Shown one piece after another: positions 35,492-43,045 of a stretch of DNA of 64,000 bases. Under the pieces are notes generated by a model, which searched no databases, had not been told where the DNA came from, and worked only from the letters and a program-made list of their open reading frames with translations. Position numbers and translations under genes: made by a program. Position 1 is the stretch's first letter; each line of letters begins with the position of its first letter. Origin of the DNA: Verrucomicrobiales bacterium (lineage in GTDB: Bacteria > Verrucomicrobiota > Verrucomicrobiia > Limisphaerales > CAIMTB01); the NCBI GenBank assembly GCA_016795425.1, contig JAEUHG010000150.1, positions 44,262-108,261 of the forward strand, given 5' to 3'.

Positions 35492-35965
35492 TCAGGCGGG
35501 GCGGTCGGTGCCCAGCGTCTTCTCGTAAACGAGATAGTGCGTCTTCTCCATACCGTGCCGGCGATAGGTGGCCTGAGCGCCTTCGTTGTTTTCCTCCACG
35601 TAGAGACGCAACCCCACCGCGCCCGCCTCGCCGGCCGTCCGCTCCACGGCCTCGAACAGCGCACGAAAGACCCCCTGGCCGCGCCATGCGGCATCAACAT
35701 AAACGCTCTGCAACCACCAGAGCTCGCCGTTGCGCCAGTCGCTCCATTCGTAGGTCACGCTGCATTGCCCGATCACCCGACCCTCCGCCACGGCCACGAA
35801 ATAGATCCCGTGGCGAGGCTGGGTCAAAACCGCCTGAACCCCGGCGGACACCGTCGCCGAATCGAGCCGGAGTTGTTCGGTTTCCCATGCCAATCGCTGG
35901 TTGAAATCCGCAATCGCCGCGTGATCCATCGGGACCGCCCGTCGTACTTGAAAGGATGCCGGCAT
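35492..35965 (-). CDS. GNAT family N-acetyltransferase
   Basis: The 157-residue protein is a complete GNAT domain. It begins FQVRRAVPMDHAAIADFNQR, continues with IGQCSVTYEWSDWRNGELWW, the acetyl-CoA motif VDAAWRGQGVFRALF (Q/R-x-x-G-x-G/A variant) and ends LRLYVEENNEGAQATYRRHG. It transfers an acetyl group to an unknown amine. I use the ATG at 35965; a longer start reaches into the intergenic area. It is convergent with the SGNH gene (13-nt gap) and divergent from the six-hairpin gene. Confidence 0.85.
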   Translation of the reverse strand: MPASFQVRRAVPMDHAAIADFNQRLAWETEQLRLDSATVSAGVQAVLTQPRHGIYFVAVAEGRVIGQCSVTYEWSDWRNGELWWLQSVYVDAAWRGQGVFRALFEAVERTAGEAGAVGLRLYVEENNEGAQATYRRHGMEKTHYLVYEKTLGTDRPA

Positions 35966-36071
35966 CGGCGCGAAGCCTGACTCAGGAGTCGCGCGTCGTC
36001 GATGACGCAACATTTCGACGACACGGGCCGAGGCTTGCACCGTCCCTCGGAACCGGTTTACCACGCACCCC

Positions 36072-38147
36072 ATGAAGCGCGTCGCCGTCGCCATTCTTTG
36101 TTTTGGATGGTGGATCTTCCCCGCCCAATGCGCGCCGGTTTTCGAGATTGGCAACCACCCGCAGGAATCGGCACGGCTCGACGCCCTGTTTCAACAGCAC
36201 CGGGTCACCGGTCCCGACACCACGCTGTGGGACCCGTGGCTGCCCATGTCGTTGCTCTGGCACGACACCACCAATTCCCCAGCTCTCTCCAGTCTCCGCC
36301 AGACCTACCGTGACCGCCTGCTCAATCGGCGCATCGATGCCGAGGGCTACGTTTCGAGTCAGCAGCACGAGGGATTGGCGCATGCCGAGGGCTGGCCGTT
36401 TCCGCTTTGGACCCAGGCAGGCGGTGTCGGCTGGCATTTCACGGCGAAAGGCGTTCCGTACGAGGTTCCAGCCGCCGTCCAAACCGCGGGGTCCATCGGC
36501 CAATGGACCCTTGCCGGAGCCACCACCTCGAAGTTCGACCCGAACGAAGGCTGGACGCTCCAACTCCCCGAGCGCCAGGCCACGCTGTTGTCGCCGCCCT
36601 TCCGTTTCGACGCCGCCGCGACACCATGGCTGCGGTTGAAATGGTCCGTGGCAAACCTCGGTCCCGACGCGGTCGCCTGGCTGGAATGGCAGAAGGACGG
36701 AGAACCCTCGTTTCCGGCCGATCGCCGCATGCTGATCCCTTTGCCCCGCGGAAATGAGATCGAGGACACCCATATTCCGCACTACCGGCACCCGGACTCC
36801 GCAGGAACCTGGGTGCGACTTCGCCTCACGCTGGACCGCGTCCAACCTGGATCCACGGTGACGCTTCAGCGCTTGTTCAGCGCCGTCGATAGCCGACACA
36901 ACATCAATAACGCCGCCTACCTCCAGGCCTGCGATGATTACCTGCGATGGACGGGCGATCTCGATTTCCTCCGCCGCAACCTGCAACGCATGCGCCTGGC
37001 CCTGGCCTGGGCCATCCGCGAATTCCGCCTCGATGAAAAGGAACTCGTCTACACCAGCTGGCCCGGACATGACGGTCGCAGCGGTCATGAGGTGGGTCCG
37101 GATGGCCGACGCACCCTCCGCCCCGGGGTCGGCGTCGGGAACAACTACTGGGATCTCCTGCCCTTCGGCGGCGAGGACGCCCTGGCCACGATCTATTACT
37201 TCGACGCCCTCCGCCGCATGGCGGCCCTCGAACGCCAGATCCAACGCAATCCCTCGTGGAACCTGCCGTCCGGCCCGCTGTCCTTCGAACCTTCCGAACT
37301 CCTCGAACTCTCGGAATCCCTTCGCAAGACCGGGAACGACCGGTTCTGGAATGAAACCACCGGGCGCTTCGCCGGATGGCGCGACTCCCAAGCGGTCGCC
37401 TATGATTACGGATTCACCTTCGTCAACAACGAGGCCATCTACTTCGGATATGCCAGCGAAGACCACGCTCGATCGATTCGCGAGTGGATCGACGGCCGCC
37501 GCACCGTGGAGCGCGATACATCCACTGGCTCCGACATCTATCACTGGCGCTTCGGCCCCCGCGCCACCACCCGCCGCAATGTCGAAACGTACTTCTGGGG
37601 CTGGTCCGATCCCGCCAGCATCCCCTGGGGCGGACAGGTCCAGGACGGCGGAGCCGTCCTCGGCTTCTCGTTCCATGACCTCATGGCCCGACTCGCAGTC
37701 AACGGACCCGACGACGCCTGGCGCCGATTGCGCGACGTGCTCGCCTGGTTCGGCGAAGTCCAGGAAGCCGGCGGGTATCGCCAATACTACAAAGCCCCTG
37801 GACGCGGCACGCTCCAGGGCGGCGGAACGGCCGGAGGGCTCGGATTGGACCATGAATTCTTCGAAAGCGTTCTGGTTCCGCAAGTCGTGCTCTACGGATT
37901 CGCCGGCTTTCGCCCGCGCCTCGACGGGTGCCTGGTGGCCCCCCGCCTCCCCAAGGACTGGCCGTCCGTAACCATCCGCGACGTTCGCCTGCATGATGTG
38001 TCCTTCGATCTCACGGTCGATCGAACCCGAATCCGTCTGGCGGTACGCGGTTCCCCGTCGCTTCCGTTGCGCCTGTTCACTCCGGGCGGCGAGGATTCGA
38101 AGGTGGAGATCCGCGACGGCTTGATGGAGATCACTGCCCCCCGTTGA
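36072..38147 (+). CDS. Exported six-hairpin glycosidase-like protein
   Basis: The 691-residue protein has a signal peptide (VAVAILCFGWWIFPAQCA). The bulk looks like an (alpha/alpha)6 barrel: LQACDDYLRWTGDLDFLRRN, VGVGNNYWDLLPFGGEDALA, AYDYGFTFVNNEAIYFGYAS and WGGQVQDGGAVLGFSFHDLM, with acidic residues that could be catalytic in DLLPFGGED and DHEFFES. A C-terminal beta-sandwich follows (VRLHDVSFDLTVDRTRIRLA). The layout resembles glycosidases of the GH65/94/GH78-like clan, but I could not assign a GH family. Only 12 nt separate it from the next gene, so they are probably cotranscribed. Confidence 0.72.
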   Translation: MKRVAVAILCFGWWIFPAQCAPVFEIGNHPQESARLDALFQQHRVTGPDTTLWDPWLPMSLLWHDTTNSPALSSLRQTYRDRLLNRRIDAEGYVSSQQHEGLAHAEGWPFPLWTQAGGVGWHFTAKGVPYEVPAAVQTAGSIGQWTLAGATTSKFDPNEGWTLQLPERQATLLSPPFRFDAAATPWLRLKWSVANLGPDAVAWLEWQKDGEPSFPADRRMLIPLPRGNEIEDTHIPHYRHPDSAGTWVRLRLTLDRVQPGSTVTLQRLFSAVDSRHNINNAAYLQACDDYLRWTGDLDFLRRNLQRMRLALAWAIREFRLDEKELVYTSWPGHDGRSGHEVGPDGRRTLRPGVGVGNNYWDLLPFGGEDALATIYYFDALRRMAALERQIQRNPSWNLPSGPLSFEPSELLELSESLRKTGNDRFWNETTGRFAGWRDSQAVAYDYGFTFVNNEAIYFGYASEDHARSIREWIDGRRTVERDTSTGSDIYHWRFGPRATTRRNVETYFWGWSDPASIPWGGQVQDGGAVLGFSFHDLMARLAVNGPDDAWRRLRDVLAWFGEVQEAGGYRQYYKAPGRGTLQGGGTAGGLGLDHEFFESVLVPQVVLYGFAGFRPRLDGCLVAPRLPKDWPSVTIRDVRLHDVSFDLTVDRTRIRLAVRGSPSLPLRLFTPGGEDSKVEIRDGLMEITAPR

Positions 38148-38159
38148 ACCTCGCCGCGC

Positions 38160-39611
38160 ATGGGGCCGGATTCCGCCAGACCCAGTCCAATCACCGCCGC
38201 ACGCGACTACGACTCGCGCCAATCCCGGGGGGCCCGGTCGCTCGTCCTGATCATTGCGGCGATCGTTACCACCGCCTTGTGGCTGCCCGCCGACGGGCGC
38301 TTTCCTGTTCGCGATCTCGAACCACCGCCACGGCGACTGTCCACACTGGCGCGCCTCGAAACGCCCCGTCTGGCCGCCGTCCATCGTGATCGCCAGGCGT
38401 TGGCAGAGGGCCGCCGATCGCTTCCTCCCATCCCGGGCCTGACCGACTTCCGCGTCATTTGCCACGCCCACGCGGAGGACTCCGTTCACACCGGGGGAAC
38501 CCGCCCGGAAATGCTCATGGGTGCCCGGGAAGCCGGCGTGAATGCCATCTTCCTCACCGACCATTTCCGACCGCCGCGTGACTTCATGGACAGCTGGCGT
38601 GGACTCCATGAGGGCGTTCTCTTCGTGCCTGGTTCGGAGGCTCGCGGATTCCTGATTCATCCCCAGACCTCGGTCATGGACGGCATGAACGGAAGCGTCC
38701 CGGAATTGCTGTCCAAAGTGAGGGACCAAGGTGGATTGGCGTTCCTGTCCCACATCGAGGAACGGCCCGATCATCCGATGGATCAGTTGGACGGGCTCGA
38801 GATCTACAACCGGCATTGGGACGCCAAACGGGACCGGGTCACACTCATCGCCCTGGCCTTGAAGCTCACCAATCCCCGGGACATCGCGCAACTGGACGAC
38901 GCGTTGAGACGGTTTCCCGACGAGGTCCTGGGAGCGCAGGTGGATTACCCTTCGGATTACCTCGCGAAGTGGGATGCCGAAACGCCACGCCGACGGCTCA
39001 CGGGTGTGGCCGCCAATGACGCCCATCACAACCAGGTTTTCATCGTCAAGATGGTCGATGAAACCACGGTCCTGCTCGGAACCATCGTGGATCCGGACGA
39101 CAAGAAGCAGCGCGTCTCGGCGCTCCTGCGGCCGGGAATCCGCGAACTCACCCGCGGGCGCCAACCGGGTGATGTCTTGGTACGCCTGGATTTTGATCCG
39201 TATGCCCGCGCGTTTCGTTGCGTCGCCACCCATGTCCTGGCACCCGAGCTTACCGAAGCGTCCCTGCGCGACGCCCTAAGAGCCGGGCGCGCCTATGTCG
39301 CTCATGATTGGATGGCGGACCCGACCGGGTTTCGATTCGAGATTGGGGAGCGCTCCCGCCGTGGCGATCCAACTCTTGGGATTTTTGGCAGCGAAATTGA
39401 ATATCGGGAGGGCTTGGAGTTACGGGCGGAATTTCCCGTCCGCTGCAGCCGCATCCGGCTCCTCCGCAATGGAGCGCCAATCGCCGTCGGCCGCGGCGAG
39501 AGCTTCACCCATCGGCTGACCACCCCCGGCGTCTACCGAATAGAAGGCTGGTTGATGCTGGATGGCGAGGAACGCTGCTGGCTGTTCGGGAACCCGATCT
39601 ACCTCCGTTGA
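38160..39611 (+). CDS. PHP-domain metal-dependent hydrolase, membrane-anchored or exported
   Basis: The 483-residue protein has one hydrophobic N-terminal helix (SLVLIIAAIVTTALWLPA) at about residues 27-45, likely a signal anchor. PHP-domain metal motifs follow: VICHAHAEDS, IFLTDHFRP, FLSHIEERPDHP and GVAANDAHHNQ. PHP proteins include phosphoesterases such as histidinol phosphatase and polymerase PHP domains. The C-terminal 100 residues form beta-strands with no recognised domain. It follows the six-hairpin protein by 12 nt, suggesting a joint extracytoplasmic role, perhaps in glycan or phospho-compound breakdown; that link is inference. Confidence 0.82.
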   Translation: MGPDSARPSPITAARDYDSRQSRGARSLVLIIAAIVTTALWLPADGRFPVRDLEPPPRRLSTLARLETPRLAAVHRDRQALAEGRRSLPPIPGLTDFRVICHAHAEDSVHTGGTRPEMLMGAREAGVNAIFLTDHFRPPRDFMDSWRGLHEGVLFVPGSEARGFLIHPQTSVMDGMNGSVPELLSKVRDQGGLAFLSHIEERPDHPMDQLDGLEIYNRHWDAKRDRVTLIALALKLTNPRDIAQLDDALRRFPDEVLGAQVDYPSDYLAKWDAETPRRRLTGVAANDAHHNQVFIVKMVDETTVLLGTIVDPDDKKQRVSALLRPGIRELTRGRQPGDVLVRLDFDPYARAFRCVATHVLAPELTEASLRDALRAGRAYVAHDWMADPTGFRFEIGERSRRGDPTLGIFGSEIEYREGLELRAEFPVRCSRIRLLRNGAPIAVGRGESFTHRLTTPGVYRIEGWLMLDGEERCWLFGNPIYLR

Positions 39612-39701
39612 TTCCGCCCGCGTCCGACGCGACAATTTCCGCCCGCAACGAAGGTCGTGAATCCCTCTTGCGTCGGCACGTCGAGTTCCGCAGTTTTTCG
39701 C

Positions 39702-41267
39702 ATGGCAGCGACGCCACCTTCGGTCGATTCAGAGTTCTACCTCACAGCAGCGGAGTTTTTTGCCGAGCATCGCCGAGTGGCGATGACCTACGACGACGTC
39801 ACGCTGGCGACGTTGTACTCCGAGATCCTGCCCAAGGACACCCAGCTTTCCACCACCCTCGCTGAGGGATTGACCCTCAATATCCCTATCATCTCGGCCG
39901 ACATGGACACGGTCACCGAGGCCCGCATGGCCATCGCCATGGCGCTCAATGGCGGTCTCGGTTTGATCCACTACAACATGCCCGAGAAGGAGCAACTCCG
40001 GGAAGTCAGCCGCGTCAAGAATCACGTCCATGGCCTGATCCAGGAGCCCATCCAGGTCAGCCCCGACCAGAAGATCGGCGATGTCCTCCGCATGATCGAA
40101 GAACGTCGCTTCACCTTCAGCACGTTCCCCGTGGTCGATGGGCGCAACCAATTGGTGGGGCTCCTGCCGGGCCACGTCGTGAAGCAGCGATACGCCTCCA
40201 AGTCCGTCGCCGAAGCCCTCACACCGCGTTCCCAGGTCCACACCCTCAATGTCAAGGAACTCGCCAGCGATCCCATTGCGCGTGCCGACCGCTTCTTCTC
40301 CGAGAACCCGGGTATTCACAAAATCCTGGTGGTCGATGACCAGGACTGTTTGCACGGACTCTTCACGCTGAGCGACATCGAACGCATCTCCCAGGAACGC
40401 CGGGCCCAATTCAAACCGGCGCGTGATGCCAAATTCCGCCTGGTTTGTGGCGCCGCAGTTTCCGCCACCCGCAACGTCTTTGGACAACTCGACCGCGAGC
40501 GATTGCTGGGACATGTCGGCGCGCTCGTCGACCGCGGCCTCGACGTCGTGGCGGTCTCGACCGCGCATGGCTTTAGCAAGGGTGTGGGGGAGGCCGTGCG
40601 GATGATCCGCTCCGCCTTTCCAGCCCTTCCCATCCTCGCCGGCAACGTGACGAGCGCCGCCGGTGTCGATTTCCTCGCTGATGCCGGTGCCAGCGCCATC
40701 AAGGTCGGCCAAGGTCCGGGTTCGATCTGCACCACCCGCCTGGTCGCGGGTGTGGGCATTCCGCAACTCACCGCCTTGTTCGTCTGCTCGCGGGCGTCGT
40801 CGGTGGCATCACGTGGAGTCACCCTCGTGGCGGATGGGGGCATCAACAAGTCGGGCGACATCGTTAAGGCGCTGTGCCTCTCGCAGGCAGTCATTTGCGG
40901 AGGAATGCTCGCCGGTTGCCCCGAGGCTCCCGGCGAAACGCTGGAAATCGCGGGCAAGCTCTATAAGCAATACCGCGGCATGGGCAGTCTCGCAGCCATG
41001 AAGGCCGGCGCCGCCGCCCGCTATGGGCACTCCCGCGACAACACCCAGAAGGTCGCCGCGGAAGGCGTCGAGGCCCTCAAGGAACTCACTGGCGCCCTCG
41101 ATTCCGTCCTCACCCAACTCATCGGCGGTATCCAGTCCGGCATGGGATACCTCGGTGCCGCCGACCTGGAGCAACTCCGCCAGAAGGCACGGTTCATCCG
41201 CGTGACACCCGCCGGCCAGCGCGAATCCGCGCCTCACGATGTCGTGGAAGTGAAGACCGCCAAATAA
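39702..41267 (+). CDS. guaB: Inosine-5'-monophosphate dehydrogenase
   Basis: The 521-residue enzyme oxidises IMP to XMP with NAD, the first committed step of GMP synthesis. The N terminus has MTYDDVTLATLYSEILP, then IISADMDTVTEARMAIAMAL. Two CBS domains occupy about residues 115-245 (HVHGLIQEPIQVSPDQKIGD; HKILVVDDQDCLHGLFTLSD). The catalytic cysteine is C343 in GQGPGSICTTRLVAGVG, slightly different from the usual G-I-G-P-G-S-I-C-T-T-R. LVADGGINKSGDIVKAL and YRGMGSLAAM complete the IMP-binding region, and VAAEGVEA belongs to the flap. The ATG at 39702 is preferred over an upstream GTG at 39657. Confidence 0.95.
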   Translation: MAATPPSVDSEFYLTAAEFFAEHRRVAMTYDDVTLATLYSEILPKDTQLSTTLAEGLTLNIPIISADMDTVTEARMAIAMALNGGLGLIHYNMPEKEQLREVSRVKNHVHGLIQEPIQVSPDQKIGDVLRMIEERRFTFSTFPVVDGRNQLVGLLPGHVVKQRYASKSVAEALTPRSQVHTLNVKELASDPIARADRFFSENPGIHKILVVDDQDCLHGLFTLSDIERISQERRAQFKPARDAKFRLVCGAAVSATRNVFGQLDRERLLGHVGALVDRGLDVVAVSTAHGFSKGVGEAVRMIRSAFPALPILAGNVTSAAGVDFLADAGASAIKVGQGPGSICTTRLVAGVGIPQLTALFVCSRASSVASRGVTLVADGGINKSGDIVKALCLSQAVICGGMLAGCPEAPGETLEIAGKLYKQYRGMGSLAAMKAGAAARYGHSRDNTQKVAAEGVEALKELTGALDSVLTQLIGGIQSGMGYLGAADLEQLRQKARFIRVTPAGQRESAPHDVVEVKTAK

Positions 41268-41300
41268 CGCGCCATCGACCCGCATCCCATCGCCCGCACC

Positions 41301-41735
41301 TCAATCCCGAGCCGGCGGGCTTTTGCCGTCGTCCCGCCCCTTGGGTGCGGACGGTACCCACCACCAAACCACGCTGGCGCCGATCAGCAGCAAGGCCAGA
41401 ACCAGCACGCGGATCCACGGGCCGGGCAGCACCACCAAGCTCACGGTTCCCACCACCGCCATGGTCCCCAACGCCGCTTTCTTCACCGGCCTCGGAATCC
41501 CCTTTCCCTCGCGATAGTCGCGAACCAGCGGTCCGACCTTTGGCAGGCCCAGGACCCATTGAAGCAGGCGATCGCTACTGCGGGAGAAACAGTAGGCGGC
41601 CAGGATGAAGAAGACCGTGGCCGGCATCCCGGGCACCACCAACCCCATCCCGCCCAACCCGCAGGCACCCAACCCCAAGACCATCCAGAGGCCCCGAACC
41701 CACCGCGACGCGCGCTTCCGATTCGCCACCGCCAC
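41301..41735 (-). CDS. DUF454 (YbaN-type) inner-membrane protein
   Basis: The roughly 144-residue protein matches DUF454: basic start RKRASRWVRGLWMVLGLG, then GGMGLVVPGMPATVFFILAA, YCFSRSSDRLLQWVLGLPKV and KGIPRPVKKAALGTMA, followed by two further hydrophobic helices. Three to four transmembrane segments are predicted; the molecular role of the family is unknown. No ATG lies at a sensible position. I propose a GTG at 41735, preceded by a purine-rich GGGGAGGG on the coding strand about ten bases upstream; a GTG at 41729 is possible. The frame stays open upstream to 43025, antisense to the nucleotidyltransferase gene, but that part is not coding. It converges with guaB. Confidence 0.8.
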   Translation of the reverse strand: MAVANRKRASRWVRGLWMVLGLGACGLGGMGLVVPGMPATVFFILAAYCFSRSSDRLLQWVLGLPKVGPLVRDYREGKGIPRPVKKAALGTMAVVGTVSLVVLPGPWIRVLVLALLLIGASVVWWWVPSAPKGRDDGKSPPARD

Positions 41736-42188
41736 GGATACCGTGCCCTCCCCGCCAGCGACCCCGGACTCGGAGGTTCCTCCGGACAATGGGCATGGGG
41801 CGTTGGTGGCAGGTTTTCTCACGGGATGCAAACACCCGGCCGAGCGTTCGCAACCGCGTTTCTGCTGGGGCCCCGTCCCGATTGTCGAGCGTGAATCGCC
41901 TGGGCACCCATGCCGGGGTGCATCTCCCCGTTGTCGAGTGGGCGGCACCACCCTTCTGGCTGGGAATCCCCGGGCTTGGAAAGCGGTGGAGGGCTGCCGC
42001 CGCACACGACGCTTCGCGACCATCCGGCGCGCAGGGAGTCCGCCAGTTCGCGGAGTGCGCCAGTGCTCTGGCGCTGTCGTGCGGAGGCCACGATGGCCGG
42101 GTGTCTCGCGCCGCCTTGACCCAAATCCTCCGCCAGCCCTGGATTGACCGCCGCCAATGCGGCAGGGGAAGCTGCGGTCCGTTAACGC
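41736..42188. other. 453-bp divergent intergenic region, repeat-like
   Basis: The region separates the minus-strand DUF454 gene from the plus-strand nucleotidyltransferase gene and should hold promoters for both. No frame in it has family similarity. The right part (about 41930-42150) is rich in short GC palindromes and looks like a degenerate intergenic repeat rather than a lost gene. One perfect hairpin is listed separately. Confidence 0.4.
42057..42074. repeat. Perfect hairpin, 7-bp stem
   Basis: GCGCCAG and CTGGCGC form a perfect stem with the loop TGCT. It lies 114 nt upstream of the nucleotidyltransferase start in a gene-free divergent region. No T-run follows, so it is not a typical terminator; a repeat palindrome or operator is equally possible. 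Confidence 0.4.
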
Positions 42189-43043
42189 ATGGAGATCAAA
42201 AAGGCCGTCATCACCGCCGCCGGGAGAAACCAGAGAGCCCTGCCCCTGCAATCGCTCGTCGATCGCGACGGCCATGCCAAGACGGCTTTGGCCATCATCG
42301 TCGAAGAAGCACTCTCGGCCGGCATCGCCGAAATTGCCGTCGTCGTCGCCCCCGGCGATGCCCCCGCTTTCCGCATCGCCGCCGGTCCGCTGGCGTCGCG
42401 ACTGCAATTCCTGGAACAAACGGAGGCCAGGGGCTTCGGGCAAGCGGTCCTGACCGCGCGGGACTTTGTCGAGAGCGCACCCTTTCTGCTGCTCGTCGGT
42501 GACCACCTCTACGTGAGCAGGGAAGACCGACCCTGTGCGCGGCAACTCGTGGAGACCGCCGCCTCCCAACAATGCTCGGTGTCGGCCGTTCAGAGCACCC
42601 ACGAAAGCAAATTGCCATTCTACGGCGCCATCGGCGGCCGCCGGGTGCATGGGCAGGAGGCGCTCTACGAAGTCACCGATGTCATGGAGAAGCCCACACC
42701 CACGGAGGCCGAACAACGATTGCTGGTACCAGGTCTTCGAGCCGGGCATTACCTCTGCTTTTTCGGCATGCACGTGCTGACCCCCTCGGTCATGGAGATC
42801 CTGGCGGCGGCGGCCAAGGCCTCCGTCGGCACCCTCCAGTTGTCCCCCGCCCTGGCCAGCCTGGCGACGCAGGAACGCTACCTGGCCTACGAAGCCCGCG
42901 GTCGGCGCTACGACATGGGAGTCCGCTACGGCGTTCTCAACGCCCAGCTTGCCCTCGCGCTCGAGGGACACGACCGCGACGAAGTGCTCACCCTGCTCCT
43001 CGAACACCTCGCCCATCGCGAACACACCCGGCGCGCTGCCTGA
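42189..43043 (+). CDS. GalU-like sugar-phosphate nucleotidyltransferase
   Basis: The 284-residue protein has the Rossmann-like fold of UTP-glucose-1-phosphate uridylyltransferases: MEIKKAVITAAGRNQRALPL at the start, FLLLVGDHLY (metal/nucleotide site), VTDVMEKPTPTEAE (catalytic-region V-E-K-P-like motif), and LRAGHYLCFFGMHVLTPSVM. The usual G-x-G-T-R nucleotide loop is altered to A-G-R-N-Q-R, so UTP handling may differ or activity may be reduced. It lies 2 nt upstream of the large kinase/pyrophosphorylase gene and is surely cotranscribed with it. The likely role is making or regulating a UDP-sugar; the sugar is unknown. Confidence 0.84.
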   Translation: MEIKKAVITAAGRNQRALPLQSLVDRDGHAKTALAIIVEEALSAGIAEIAVVVAPGDAPAFRIAAGPLASRLQFLEQTEARGFGQAVLTARDFVESAPFLLLVGDHLYVSREDRPCARQLVETAASQQCSVSAVQSTHESKLPFYGAIGGRRVHGQEALYEVTDVMEKPTPTEAEQRLLVPGLRAGHYLCFFGMHVLTPSVMEILAAAAKASVGTLQLSPALASLATQERYLAYEARGRRYDMGVRYGVLNAQLALALEGHDRDEVLTLLLEHLAHREHTRRAA

Positions 43044-43045
43044 CC

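Noticed and set aside
35982..39233. Minus-strand open frame of about 1083 codons
   Set aside because: Antisense to the six-hairpin and PHP genes, which have clear motifs and signal peptides; the antisense product shows none.
41736..43025. Upstream extension of the DUF454 frame
   Set aside because: Antisense to the GalU-like gene and through a palindrome-rich spacer; DUF454 proteins are about 120-150 residues.
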